Assembly: GCF_004331485.1 (NCBI RefSeq)
Contig: NZ_SJKD01000010.1
Location: 186,001 to 250,000, forward strand
DNA: 64,000 nt
Direction: 5' to 3'
Origin: Kribbella capetownensis
GTDB taxonomy: Bacteria > Actinomycetota > Actinomycetes > Propionibacteriales > Kribbellaceae
Part shown: piece after piece, positions 14,654-23,204 of the stretch
How the letters are laid out: every line of letters starts with the position of its first letter
Position numbering within the stretch: position 1 is the first letter of the stretch
The notes under the pieces: model-generated
What the model was told of the DNA's origin: nothing
Seen by the model: only the letters and a program-made list of their open reading frames with translations
Databases searched by the model: none
Program-made: the position numbers and the translations under genes

Positions 14654-16962
14654 TGGTACCAGCGTAGGTAGTCGAACTGGGCGAGTTGGGCGTGGTCGCC
14701 GCCATGGGCGAACAGGCCGACACGGGTGCCGGCGACGTCCGCTGCAGGGAGCGTGTAGGTCATTCCCCAGACCCAGTGCCGGCTGTCTCGGCTGATGCCG
14801 GCGCGGTAGCGTCCCTCGCCGCTCGATGGGTCGGTGGTGTGCGCGATCCGCATCCAAGTGATCGGTGCCGCGCCGGCGAGGCTCAGCACGCTGCCGGCGT
14901 TGGGGCCGAGGTTCTGGACGCTCTCTTTCCCGTACTCGGTGGTTCGCGTCCGGCCATGTCCGCGGACCGCGAGGCGCAGGAAGTCGTCGTCGGCGCGGTA
15001 CACAATCAGACCGGCCTGCGGGAATCGCTTGTCGAGCAGGGACCCGAAGTCCAGCGTCAGTTTGGTTTCCACCACCCAGTCTCCGGCGGGAGGTTCGCGT
15101 AACAGCACCGATGCGGAGTCCGTGTCGCCGGTCAGATCGCCGCCCTGGACAGGGAAGTCGAGACTTCCGTGCCGTACGTCGGCTGCAGGCTCGCGGACCC
15201 AACTCCACTCCGGTCCGAGCGGCCGGTCGAACTCGTCGCTGCGCACCGGGTCGAGTCGACCGACCGCCGGGTCGGGCTCCCGCTTGGTGATCGGCCGGTA
15301 CAGCTGCGCCGCGGTCACGTCGTCGACGTCCACTGGCGCGCCGGCGGCGACCAGACGCACCGAGCCGGACTGCAGGGGCCGCGGCAGGTTCACCTCGACT
15401 CGTGCCTGCGGGTCGTACAGCCCAGCCTCGCTGAGCTCGACCACCAGTTGCCGACCGCGGATCCGGACGTCCAGTTCGTGCCAGTCGCGCGGGTCTGTCG
15501 CCGCAGGCAGGGCGACCCGTTTGATCTCGCGTGCTGCCGGCGTCGTGTCGGTGACGACGAGCGCCCGCCGATCGGCGTCGAGTGTGACGCGGACGCCTAC
15601 GCCCGGCCCGGACTCGCCCAGCATCAGCCCGACCTGGCCACGCCCCAGTGGTGCCCGGACCGACGCTCTGGCCCGCAGGTCGGTGCTCACCGTTTGCCGC
15701 GCCCGCAGCTGAAGTTCGCCTCCGGTGATCTCAGCGTGCAGGTATCCACCGGCCTGCTCCTGACCCACCGTCCAACCTTGCGCGCCGACCCAGGTGTTCG
15801 GGTCCGGGGTGCTGATCCCCTCGACCGGATCGGCGATCAGGGCCGGTTTCGGAGCGGCGCCGTTCTCGCTCGCGAACTGACCGCCCCGGACCACCGGCCA
15901 GCCGTCGATCCAGTCCAGCTGGTCGGCAAACATCGAACGCACCAGTGGTTTCTGCGTTTGCATGTCGTACCACGGTCGGTTCCGGTCGATGCCGTGGTAC
16001 AGCAGCCAGTCCTGCCCCGAGGCGTCGGTCGCCTGAGTGCTGTGCCCGGTACCGACCCAGGCGTTGCCGTTCGGGGTGAGCACCGGGGTTCCACCGGGGT
16101 AGGCGGAATCGGCCTTTGCGCCGGTGCGGTCGACGAACGGACCGCGTGGACTTCGCGAGCGAGAGACGACAACCGTGTAGCCGCTGTTGGGTCCGCTGCA
16201 GCAGTTGCCCGTCGAGTAGAACAACCAGTACCAGCCGCTGCGGTAGACGACGTACGAGGCCTCGTAGGCATCTTCGGCAACGACTTGCACGGGAGCGCCG
16301 ATCCGTTGCCTGACCTGGCGGTCGACCTCCTGGACGAAGATGCCGCCGTTGAACCCGCCGTAGTACAGGTAGCGCCGGCCGTCCGGTGCGGTGAACAGCT
16401 CGCTGTCGATGATTCCTTGCATTCGCGGCGGTTCGTCCGGGAACGGTTGCCAGGTCCCGGGCGGAATGACCGGCCCCGGATCGGCGACCCATGGACCGGT
16501 CGGGGTAGGCGCGCTCGCGACACCGATCGTCCGGTTCGGGTTCGGTGCGACGGCGGTGTCGATCGCGCTGAACGTGAGCACGTACCGACCCTCGAGCCAG
16601 GACACGTCGGGAGCCCAGATCGTCGAGGTGTCGCGGAACCACTCCGGACGGGTGGTGTCAGTGAAGACCGTGCCGGCCGATTCCCAGCTGATCAGGTCTT
16701 CGGACCGCTGGATCGTGATGTTGCGGGCCGTCGTGAAGCTGTACCAGAAACCGTCACGGCCGCGGATCACGGACGGGTCGGCGAGGCTTGCGGGCGGCGC
16801 TGCCGAGACGGGATTCTGGAAGCTCGCCTCGGGATGCGCCGGCCCGGTCGGGCCCACCGGAGCCGCGCCCACCGGAGCCGCGACGCCGACGGCGGCCAAT
16901 AGAGCGAGCCAGACAACCGCGAACCGACGACTGGACCGAGCTGGCTTGCGGCAGTACGCCAT
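14638..16962 (-). CDS. Secreted glycoside hydrolase family 43 protein with C-terminal beta-sandwich domains
   Basis: A 774-residue protein: signal peptide (1-34), a five-bladed GH43 catalytic domain (about 45-400) and two C-terminal lectin-like beta-sandwich domains (about 405-570 and 575-774). GH43 landmarks are the general base region LADPSVIRGRDGFWYSF, the transition-state aspartate in IWAPDVSW and the acid glutamate in GIIDSELFTAPDGRRYLYYGG. The family cleaves arabinan or xylan side chains; the domain order suggests an arabinanase or arabinofuranosidase. GGAGGAG precedes ATG 16962. A LacI-type palindrome lies 53-66 bp upstream, fitting sugar-responsive control. Confidence 0.87.
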   Translation of the reverse strand: MAYCRKPARSSRRFAVVWLALLAAVGVAAPVGAAPVGPTGPAHPEASFQNPVSAAPPASLADPSVIRGRDGFWYSFTTARNITIQRSEDLISWESAGTVFTDTTRPEWFRDTSTIWAPDVSWLEGRYVLTFSAIDTAVAPNPNRTIGVASAPTPTGPWVADPGPVIPPGTWQPFPDEPPRMQGIIDSELFTAPDGRRYLYYGGFNGGIFVQEVDRQVRQRIGAPVQVVAEDAYEASYVVYRSGWYWLFYSTGNCCSGPNSGYTVVVSRSRSPRGPFVDRTGAKADSAYPGGTPVLTPNGNAWVGTGHSTQATDASGQDWLLYHGIDRNRPWYDMQTQKPLVRSMFADQLDWIDGWPVVRGGQFASENGAAPKPALIADPVEGISTPDPNTWVGAQGWTVGQEQAGGYLHAEITGGELQLRARQTVSTDLRARASVRAPLGRGQVGLMLGESGPGVGVRVTLDADRRALVVTDTTPAAREIKRVALPAATDPRDWHELDVRIRGRQLVVELSEAGLYDPQARVEVNLPRPLQSGSVRLVAAGAPVDVDDVTAAQLYRPITKREPDPAVGRLDPVRSDEFDRPLGPEWSWVREPAADVRHGSLDFPVQGGDLTGDTDSASVLLREPPAGDWVVETKLTLDFGSLLDKRFPQAGLIVYRADDDFLRLAVRGHGRTRTTEYGKESVQNLGPNAGSVLSLAGAAPITWMRIAHTTDPSSGEGRYRAGISRDSRHWVWGMTYTLPAADVAGTRVGLFAHGGDHAQLAQFDYLRWYQPPTS

Positions 16963-17014
16963 CGCGAGAATCTCCTCCGGTGCAGGGGCAGTGGGCCCCA
17001 TCTTCGGGCACCCA

Positions 17015-17028
17015 TTACAGCGCTGCAA
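17015..17028. promoter_or_regulatory. LacI-type palindrome upstream of the GH43 gene
   Basis: TTACAGCGCTGCAA is a palindrome around CAGCGCTG with one mismatch, close to the TTGCAGCGCTGCAA form recognised by many LacI-family sugar repressors. It lies 53 bp upstream of the GH43 start. No LacI gene is in the window. Confidence 0.45.
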
Positions 17029-17046
17029 CCCTTTCGTCCGCAGGAA

Positions 17047-17082
17047 AATCCGAACGGCGTCTGGAGGAGAATCCGAACGGCG
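17047..17082. repeat. 13-bp direct repeat, 23-bp period
   Basis: AATCCGAACGGCG occurs at 17047-17059 and again at 17070-17082. The 23-bp period is about two helical turns, as for tandem activator sites. It lies between the divergent GH43 and membrane-protein genes. Confidence 0.5.
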
Positions 17083-17137
17083 GATCGGCCAGGTGGACCG
17101 CTCTCAGGAGACTGCTCATCCGCGCCGGGGGAGGAGC

Positions 17138-17845
17138 GTGTCGCGGGGACCGCCGTACGGTCGGTGGGTGGGGGGTGGTGCGCACGTGATTGGGCACGCG
17201 CTGGTTTCCGTTCCGAGGCCGGCCACCCGGAGGGGTTGGGACCGCGCGATCGCCGTCGGGTTCGCGGTGGGGTCAGCCTGTTTCTTCATCGGGCCGTTCC
17301 CCGGGTTCGTCCAGTTGGTGGGTGCGGCGGCCGACGGTGTGGTGTTCTTCGTTGGCTCCGTCTTCTTCACCCTCGCCGCTGCCATGGAGTTGCGGGAGGG
17401 GACTGTCCGGCGCGGGCATCGCTGGGGTCGTGACCCGTCATGGTGGAGTGCCGCGGTGCAGTTCGTCGGCACTCTTCTGTTCAACCTCAGTACGTTCTCC
17501 GCCCTGCAGGAAAGCCTGTCCACGCAGCAGGAGGACCGGCTGATCTGGGCGCCTGATGCGTTCGGCTCGGCATGCTTTCTCGTGTCCGGCGCGCTGGCCT
17601 ACCGAGTCACGGCCGGACCGGGCCGCCTGCTTCCGGCCCGGATGGATCGGGCGGGTACGACGGCCGCCGTGAATCTGCTCGGCTGCGTGCTGTTCGGGAT
17701 CTCGGCCATCGCCTCGTTCGTCGTACCCTCCAGCGGTTCGATACTCGACCTGGCTGTCGTGAACTGGTCCACTGCGCTCGGCGCCCTGTGCTTCTTCATC
17801 GGTGCTCTCCTGACCCTGCCCGCTCGCCCGGACATGGCGAGCTAG
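17138..17845 (+). CDS. Four-helix membrane protein, YrhK-like
   Basis: A membrane protein of about 220-236 residues with two pairs of hydrophobic helices, including VVFFVGSVFFTLAAAMEL and LLGCVLFGISAIASFVV, each pair resembling the YrhK-like domain. Function unknown. The start is uncertain: GTG 17138 has GGGGGAGG directly upstream, while GTG 17186 has a weaker site and a more usual N-terminus. It is divergent from GH43, and a 13-bp direct repeat sits between them. Confidence 0.7.
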   Translation: MSRGPPYGRWVGGGAHVIGHALVSVPRPATRRGWDRAIAVGFAVGSACFFIGPFPGFVQLVGAAADGVVFFVGSVFFTLAAAMELREGTVRRGHRWGRDPSWWSAAVQFVGTLLFNLSTFSALQESLSTQQEDRLIWAPDAFGSACFLVSGALAYRVTAGPGRLLPARMDRAGTTAAVNLLGCVLFGISAIASFVVPSSGSILDLAVVNWSTALGALCFFIGALLTLPARPDMAS

Positions 17846-17925
17846 GTCTGCATGGCGGGCTGTCACAGGTGCCGATGCTGTCCTGTCTGTACTGAAGGAT
17901 TCGACGACTGGTAGGGAGACATCGA

Positions 17926-18365
17926 ATGGCGGAGCAGAACGACTTCCCAGCGCCGGAGCACGGGCTGGTTGTCACCCACTTCCTGACCGTGCGCGATGTC
18001 CGGGTGTCGCGCGAGTTCTACGCGGACGTCTTCGGTGGCCGCGTTGTGCTCGCCGAGAACCCGGCCGTCGTCAAAGTCGCCAACACGTGGATCATCATGA
18101 ATCCCGGCGGGGGACCGACACCGGACAAACCGGACGTCACGCTGACCCCTCCGGAGCCGGGCGACCCGGTCTCGGCGTTCCTCAATGTCCGGGTCGCCGA
18201 CATCGGTGCGTTCTACGCCACCGCCCGCTCCAAGGGCGCGCACTTCCTCACCGAACCCAGGATCGCCAGAGCGAGTTGCGCTGCTACCTGCGTGACCCGG
18301 ACGGATACCTCATCGAAATCGGCCAGACAACCGGTCTCCTCCAAGGCATCTCAGCCACCCAGTGA
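17926..18365 (+). pseudogene. VOC/glyoxalase-fold protein with a single frameshift
   Basis: The first 110 codons from ATG 17926 encode a vicinal-oxygen-chelate protein (VVTHFLTVRDVRVSREFYADVFGG ... WIIMNPGGG ... FLTEP). The conserved C-terminal part (SELRCYLRDPDGYLIEIGQTTGL) continues in another frame and stops at 18365. One missing base at about 18258-18264 explains both. Without it the protein would be about 145 residues, the usual length. It could be a true mutation or a sequencing error. The unshifted frame runs on to 18411 with unrelated residues. Confidence 0.78.
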
Positions 18366-18376
18366 GCCCTTGAAGA

Positions 18377-18949
18377 TCAGGTGGCCGGTTCCTGGCGACT
18401 GCGGTAGGTGAGCAGGCCTTCGATGCCGCGCAGGAATGTGTCGCCGATGGGTTTCGGATCGGTCAGGCAGCCCGCGGCCATGGCGCCGTCTCGCAGCATG
18501 ACGAAGTGCCGGGCGGCCGGCTCTGCGTCGATCTTCCCGGTGCCGGTGAAGAGTTCGACCAGGGTTGCCAGAAACCACTGCCGGTGCTTGAGGACTGCCT
18601 GGTGGACCGGATGGCGCGGGTCGGGGTATTCGGCGGCGGCGTTCAGGAACGCGCAGCCGCGGAAGCCGGTTCTCTGGATGTCATCGGCGATGGCCTGGCC
18701 GACAGCGCGAATGATGTCGTCGGAGTCGGCGCCTTGAGCTCGCGCGGCATCTACCCGCGTGCGGATTGCCTCGTCGGCTTGCGTCAGGTAGGCGACGATG
18801 AGGTCATCCTTGCTCGGGAAGTGCCTGTACAGGGTGGCGCGTGTCACCTGTGCGTCGGCGATGACGCGGTCGACACCCACGGAATGCAGGCCCTCGGCGT
18901 AGAAGAGCTCGGTGGCAGTGCCGAGCAGTCGCGACCGTGCTTCCGACAT
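18377..18949 (-). CDS. TetR-family transcriptional regulator
   Basis: A 190-residue repressor. Residues 5-52 form the TetR helix-turn-helix (LLGTATELFYAEGLHSVGV, then TRATLYRHFPSKDDLI); the C-terminal domain (TGFRGCAFLNAAAEYPDP) resembles the TetR_C_16/YxaF-like ligand domain. GGAGGG seven bases upstream supports ATG 18949. Its promoter region carries AGACAGAACGATCGGTCT, and the same core precedes the divergent gene at 19177, so it probably represses itself and that membrane-protein gene. The ligand is unknown. Confidence 0.88.
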   Translation of the reverse strand: MSEARSRLLGTATELFYAEGLHSVGVDRVIADAQVTRATLYRHFPSKDDLIVAYLTQADEAIRTRVDAARAQGADSDDIIRAVGQAIADDIQRTGFRGCAFLNAAAEYPDPRHPVHQAVLKHRQWFLATLVELFTGTGKIDAEPAARHFVMLRDGAMAAGCLTDPKPIGDTFLRGIEGLLTYRSRQEPAT

Positions 18950-18991
18950 CCGTTTCCCTCCGATCTCTTGGAGTGCCCTGGCGAGCCTAGC

Positions 18992-19009
18992 AGACAGAAC
19001 GATCGGTCT
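18992..19009. promoter_or_regulatory. TetR operator next to the tetR gene
   Basis: AGACAGAACGATCGGTCT is a partial palindrome (AGAC...GTCT around CGATCG) 43 bp upstream of the tetR start. Its core is repeated in inverse orientation at 19046-19061. It is adjacent to a TTGACA at 19009-19014 that may be the -35 box of the divergent gene. Confidence 0.6.
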
Positions 19010-19045
19010 TGACAACGGTCGACATCTGCTGCCAGGCTCCGCAGT

Positions 19046-19061
19046 ACCGATCGTTCTGTCT
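19046..19061. promoter_or_regulatory. Second TetR operator, upstream of the DUF308-like gene
   Basis: ACCGATCGTTCTGTCT on the plus strand is the reverse complement of AGACAGAACGATCGGT, shared with the site at 18992. The two sites are about 54 bp apart (five helical turns), consistent with cooperative repression of both divergent genes. Confidence 0.58.
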
Positions 19062-19176
19062 ACACGGATGGCACCGGCACGGTCAGTACGGCGCGTCGGG
19101 AGCAGTCGTCCGGCATCACGGTCCTCAGTCGGTGACCCCGGCGGGCCGGTAGTTCGTCCATCTCGAGAGGAATCTG

Positions 19177-19758
19177 GTGTCCACTTCATTCGAATCCATC
19201 GGCGCGACCGGCTCAGTGGCTGATGCCGCCGGCAGTACCAAGGCGCTGCGCACCCTGTACTACGTCCGCTTCGGATTCGCCGTCGTCTGGGCGATCCTGA
19301 TGATCGCGATCGCCACGACGATCAATCCGGGAACAGTCGTCCTGCTGGTGATCTACCCACTGTTCGACGTCGCCGCGGCCGTGATCGACTTCCGCTCCTC
19401 GGGCTCCACTCGGCCGAAGGCGCCGCTCTACGTGAACATGGGCTTGAGTCTGCTCACCGCCGTCGGGTTGGCCATCGCGGCCACCTCCGGCATCCCGAGT
19501 GTGCTGCGGGTGTGGGGCGTCTGGGCGATCACCGCGGGCATCGTTCAGTTGATCGTCGCGATCCTGCGCTACCGGCTCGGCGGTCAGTTGGCGATGATCC
19601 TCAGCGGAGGCATCTCCGTCCTCGCCGGCGGCAGTTTCATCCTGATGGCAGGCGGCCCGAAAGCCTCACTGACCACCGTCGCCGGCTACGCGATCCTCGG
19701 TGGGATCTTCTTCCTGATCTCCGCGATCCGCCTACACCGCCTTGCCCTCAAGGGCTGA
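19177..19758 (+). CDS. DUF308/HdeD-like membrane protein
   Basis: A 193-residue protein with six predicted transmembrane helices in three similar pairs from about residue 28 on, the pattern of the HdeD/DUF308 family. A 20-residue hydrophilic N-terminus precedes them. Family members are linked with acid or envelope stress in enterobacteria, but function in actinobacteria is unknown. GTG 19177 follows GAGAGGAATCTG. The TetR gene is divergent and both promoters carry its putative operator, so this gene is its likely target. Confidence 0.78.
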   Translation: MSTSFESIGATGSVADAAGSTKALRTLYYVRFGFAVVWAILMIAIATTINPGTVVLLVIYPLFDVAAAVIDFRSSGSTRPKAPLYVNMGLSLLTAVGLAIAATSGIPSVLRVWGVWAITAGIVQLIVAILRYRLGGQLAMILSGGISVLAGGSFILMAGGPKASLTTVAGYAILGGIFFLISAIRLHRLALKG

Positions 19759-19776
19759 ACGAGCCACTCGTTCGGT

Positions 19777-20970
19777 TCAGGCGAGCGGGACTTCTACCTC
19801 GGCGACTGTGCCGTGGGGGTCGGCGTCGCGTAGCCGCATCCAACCGCCGGCTGCTTCCACCCTGATTCGCCGCGATGCGAGGCCGAGGTGCCCGTTTCTC
19901 AACCGGGCATCGAGGTCCACGCCGCCGAGCCCTCGGCCGTCGTCGATGACCTGCAGCCGGGCAACGGCATCAGTACGCGCCAGCTCGACGATGACCTTGC
20001 GGGCGGCGGCGTGCTTCACCACGTTCGTGAGCAGTTCGCGAACCGTCACCAGCAGCAGTTCGTCGACGGCGGTGCGCGTCGACTCGTCCCAGCCGTGTGT
20101 CACGACGTCGATCGAGAACCGGCCCCGTGACCGGGTGGCGTCGGCGACGTCCTTCAGGACCGGCAACAGTCCGGCCGATTCCAGTGCGGCCGGATGAAGC
20201 TGGGACATCGTTGCCCGCAGCAACCGGGTTGTCTCCGCCAATGCGAACTCGACCCGTTCGAGACATTCGGCGTCACCCGCGAGCGCCGGCTCGACGTCCT
20301 GCCGAGCCGCCAGCACGTACTGCAGGGCTCCGTCGTGAAGGGTCTCGGCCAGGTCCCGTTGTTCGCGCTGCTCGATCTGAACCATCTCCTCCAGCAGATG
20401 GTTGCGTTCCTGCAGCAGCCGGGCGATCGTCAGGACACGGGCGCGCTGCAGCGCCGTCAACAGCACACACGCCAGGCCGACGACGGCGAGCAGCAGTGCC
20501 CGGAGTACGACGTACGAGATCGGCTCCTCGTCGATGGGCCGGATCAGCAGCCCGGAGACGAGGTAGGCAAGCACCGTGGGCGCCGTGGCGAGCGCGCAGA
20601 CCAGGGGACTGAGCTGTGTCGCTGCCATCAGCGGGACCACGAAGAGCCCGTTCAGCAACGTGTACGCCGTCCACGTCGTGTCTGCGGACTTGTCAGCGAC
20701 CAGCGTCAGCCCGGCGAGAGTGAACACGTCGACCGCAAGGGCCAGCCAGGTGTACCGCAGTACTTCCGGACCGCCGAGCCGCAGTACCACCGTGGAGGCC
20801 ACACTCCAGAGCACGTAGCTGAGGACGATCAGCCAGCACAGCAGAAGGTGGGCGGACGGTGGTTGGGTCACCAGGACCGCCACCAGGAACCCGGCGAGCA
20901 GCAATCGCAGCAGCGCTTGGATCCGCGCACCTTCGTGCGGCAGTCCGGCGACCTGCTCCGACGCGATCAT
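19777..20970 (-). CDS. Sensor histidine kinase, NarL/DesK type (HisKA_3)
   Basis: A 397-residue kinase: five to six membrane helices (20-175) with no large sensor domain, a coiled linker, the dimerisation box LAETLHDGALQ with the phosphorylated His212, and a C-terminal ATPase domain with the N box (VRELLTNVVKHA) and G box (DDGRGLGG ... GHLGLASRR). It should sense a membrane or intramembrane signal and phosphorylate the regulator encoded upstream at 20967-21632; the genes overlap by ATGA. The signal is not deducible. Confidence 0.9.
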   Translation of the reverse strand: MIASEQVAGLPHEGARIQALLRLLLAGFLVAVLVTQPPSAHLLLCWLIVLSYVLWSVASTVVLRLGGPEVLRYTWLALAVDVFTLAGLTLVADKSADTTWTAYTLLNGLFVVPLMAATQLSPLVCALATAPTVLAYLVSGLLIRPIDEEPISYVVLRALLLAVVGLACVLLTALQRARVLTIARLLQERNHLLEEMVQIEQREQRDLAETLHDGALQYVLAARQDVEPALAGDAECLERVEFALAETTRLLRATMSQLHPAALESAGLLPVLKDVADATRSRGRFSIDVVTHGWDESTRTAVDELLLVTVRELLTNVVKHAAARKVIVELARTDAVARLQVIDDGRGLGGVDLDARLRNGHLGLASRRIRVEAAGGWMRLRDADPHGTVAEVEVPLA

Positions 20971-21632
20971 TCGAGCAGGCCTCGTCGCATGCCTTCGGCG
21001 ACGGCAGCGGCCCGATCCGAGACCCCCAGCTTCTGGTACAGGCGTTGGGCGTGCGTCTTGACCGTACTCACGCCCAGGTACAGCTCGGCCGCGAGTTCGG
21101 GGATCGAGAGGCCGCGGGCAAACCCGGTCAGCACCTGCTGTTCGCGTTCGCTGAGCACAGGACCGGCAGAGGCCGCCCGCAGCCTGATCTGAGCGGCCAG
21201 CCCCGCGGCCAGTTCCGGCGGGACGACGGTCTCGCCCTGGCTCACCCGCCGGACCGCATCGACGATCTCCGAACGGCGGGCCTCTTTGGACAGATAGCCC
21301 TGAGCACCTTCCTCCAGGGCCCGGAAGACGATCGCACTGTCGGTTACGGCCGACAGGATCAGAGCCCGGGTGGGCAGTTGTTGCCGGACGATCGCATGGA
21401 CGACGTCAAGCCCGGTCAGGTCAGGCATCTGGTAGTCGAGAACGGCCACGTCCGGACGCTCGCCGGCGATCACCTCGAGTCCTTCCCGGCCGGTGGAGGC
21501 CTCACCCACCACCTCGAGGTAGCCACTTTCGCGCAGGCCCCGGATCAGGCCGTCCCGGAAGAACGGATGGTCGTCCACCACCACGACGCGTGCCGACTCC
21601 CGCGTACCGGTACTCCGCCCGCTCCCCACCAT
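20967..21632 (-). CDS. LuxR/NarL-family response regulator
   Basis: A 221-residue two-domain regulator. The receiver (14-130) has the acid pocket VVDD (Asp20, Asp21) and the phospho-acceptor Asp66 in LDYQMP; the C-terminal LuxR helix-turn-helix (155-215) has LSEREQQVLTGFARGLS and VSTVKTHAQRLYQKL. It forms a translationally coupled pair with the kinase downstream. GTGGAG before ATG 21632 supports this start over the GTG/ATG codons further upstream. Confidence 0.9.
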   Translation of the reverse strand: MVGSGRSTGTRESARVVVVDDHPFFRDGLIRGLRESGYLEVVGEASTGREGLEVIAGERPDVAVLDYQMPDLTGLDVVHAIVRQQLPTRALILSAVTDSAIVFRALEEGAQGYLSKEARRSEIVDAVRRVSQGETVVPPELAAGLAAQIRLRAASAGPVLSEREQQVLTGFARGLSIPELAAELYLGVSTVKTHAQRLYQKLGVSDRAAAVAEGMRRGLLE

Positions 21633-21859
21633 GTCCGCTCCACCCCACCTCCGGCGTACGGAGGCCATCACCAGCATGCCGGTCGCTTACCGCACTGGTC
21701 CAGAGCGCGACTCCGATCGGCACGGGCCCGTCCGCCGATCGGGGGACAGCGCTATCAGCCGGTGCGGGGGCTGTTCGGCGGATGGGATCGACGCGGCGAG
21801 CGAGCGAACCTGCTGTGTGAGGCCGAGACCAGCTCGGCATGGGGAGCAGAGGGGTTCCG

Positions 21860-22048
21860 ATGAATCGCAAGAACAGGGATGGCCGCATCGGCCACACGCC
21901 GTGGTCGGGGGCCGGTCAGTGGCCGGACAGCGTGACGTACGTCGACCTCCGCCCGCGGACCGACCAGCTGACGATGGCCGCCGAGCGCGACCCGGCGGGG
22001 ACACGGCAGAAGTCCGCCAACGATCTCATCACCTGGCCGGCAGTCTGA
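21860..22048 (+). CDS. Possible small protein (62 aa), unrecognised
   Basis: An open frame beginning MNRKNRDGRIGHTPWSG with AGAGGGG five bases before the ATG. No family is recognised. It overlaps, in another frame, the relic of an MFS transporter that starts near 22036, so it may be chance. Confidence 0.22.
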   Translation: MNRKNRDGRIGHTPWSGAGQWPDSVTYVDLRPRTDQLTMAAERDPAGTRQKSANDLITWPAV

Positions 22049-22185
22049 CCGAGGCAGCGATCACCGAGGCAGCCTCACACGCCTTCGCCCAAGGGATGCA
22101 GGCGATCCTGATCGGGATGGCTGTCACACTCGGACTGGCTTTCCTGGTAGCGCTCCGGCACCCAGGTGACCACCCATCGGGCCTA
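22036..22185 (+). pseudogene. C-terminal fragment of a DHA2-type MFS transporter
   Basis: About 45 codons read SLTEAAITEAASHAFAQGM, then AILIGMAVTLGLAFLVALRHPGD. This matches the last transmembrane helix and tail of 14-helix EmrB/QacA-type drug exporters. Nothing upstream in any frame matches the rest of such a protein and there is no start codon. It is a remnant left by deletion; assignment is from motif memory. Confidence 0.45.
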
Positions 22186-22195
22186 GCATCTGGCC

Positions 22196-23134
22196 ATGGA
22201 GCAAGCGTTCAGCGGCACGGTCATCGAGTGGCGCGGTCCCGCGCCGTACTACTTCGTCCCCGTTCCTGAGCAGGAGTCGGTCGCGCTGCGGGCGGCGGGC
22301 TCGGCCGCCAGCTACGGCTGGGGGATGCTGCCGATCCGCGCTCGGATCGGCAGCGCCGAGTGGAAGACGTCGCTGTGGCCGAAGGACGGGGGCTACCTGC
22401 TCCCGCTGAAGGACGCCGTACGCAAGCCTGAAGGACTGGACGCGGGCGACGCGGTGGACGTTCGGCTCACGTTCGACGCGCCGCCCCGTCAGCAGAAGCG
22501 GCCGGCCAAGCGGGCGCACGTTCCTCGCCCGACGGGCTCACGGGAGCCGGTCACCGCCGAGCAGCTCACGATCGTTCCGGCCAACCGGGCGACGTGGGAG
22601 GACCTGCAGGCGGTCTTCGGTACGACCGGCAGCCCCGCGAGTTGCTGGTGCCAGCGGTTCCGGATGCTGCCCAAGGAATCCTGGGCGTCTGAGGGTCCCG
22701 AGGAGCTCGCCGCCCGGCTCCGCGACCAGACGGGCTGCGGAAACCGCAAGGCGCGGGCGACCAGCGGCCTGGTCGCGTATCTCGACGGCGAGCCGGTCGG
22801 CTGGTGCGCCGTCGCACCGCGGGCCGACCACCCGAGGCTGCTCCGCGACTTCCGCGTCCCCTGGCTGGACCGAAACGAGGACAAGACCGACACCAGCGTC
22901 TGGGCCGTGACCTGCTTCGTCGTCCGTGTCGGCTACCGGCGCCGGGGAGTCAGCCGCGCACTCGCCCGCGCCGCCGCCGATTTCGCCCGTGAACGCGGCG
23001 CCGGCGCTGTGGAGGGCTACCCGGACCTCGTGGACGGTGGGTTCGTCGGAACTCTCGCCACGTTTGCCGATGCCGGGTTCGCCGAGGTGAGCCGTCCCGG
23101 CAACCGTCGCGTGGTCATGCGCATCGACTTCTAG
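22196..23134 (+). CDS. DUF1905 - GNAT acetyltransferase fusion
   Basis: A 312-residue two-domain protein. Residues 1-95 are a DUF1905 beta-barrel (GTVIEWRGPAPYYFVPVP ... WPKDGGYLLPLKDAVRK); residues 120-312 are a GNAT N-acetyltransferase with the acetyl-CoA loop in VRVGYRRRGVSRALARAA. The GNAT part resembles the actinobacterial family with the CWCQRFR segment, usually a separate gene. DUF1905 is often fused to YdeI-like domains, so this pairing is less usual. Substrate unknown. The gene follows a transporter fragment and is not in an operon. Confidence 0.82.
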   Translation: MEQAFSGTVIEWRGPAPYYFVPVPEQESVALRAAGSAASYGWGMLPIRARIGSAEWKTSLWPKDGGYLLPLKDAVRKPEGLDAGDAVDVRLTFDAPPRQQKRPAKRAHVPRPTGSREPVTAEQLTIVPANRATWEDLQAVFGTTGSPASCWCQRFRMLPKESWASEGPEELAARLRDQTGCGNRKARATSGLVAYLDGEPVGWCAVAPRADHPRLLRDFRVPWLDRNEDKTDTSVWAVTCFVVRVGYRRRGVSRALARAAADFARERGAGAVEGYPDLVDGGFVGTLATFADAGFAEVSRPGNRRVVMRIDF

Positions 23135-23170
23135 GAATCGCTCGGCCTGACGTCGAGGAGGCGCCCGGCG

Positions 23171-23198
23171 TTGACGCATTCCGATATAGGCATATGAT
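23171..23198 (+). promoter_or_regulatory. Promoter of the ArsR operon giving a leaderless message
   Basis: TTGACG (23171-23176), a 16-base spacer and TATGAT (23193-23198) form a good sigma-70 promoter. The -10 ends six bases before the arsR ATG at 23205, so transcription should start at the A of the start codon. ATATAGGCATAT in the spacer is a small palindrome that could be the ArsR operator. Confidence 0.65.
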
Positions 23199-23204
23199 GG
23201 CCTC

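Noticed and set aside
15169..16902. Long plus-strand open frame (577 codons)
   Set aside because: It is the antisense shadow of the GH43 gene; the composition is Arg/Asp-rich without any fold signature.
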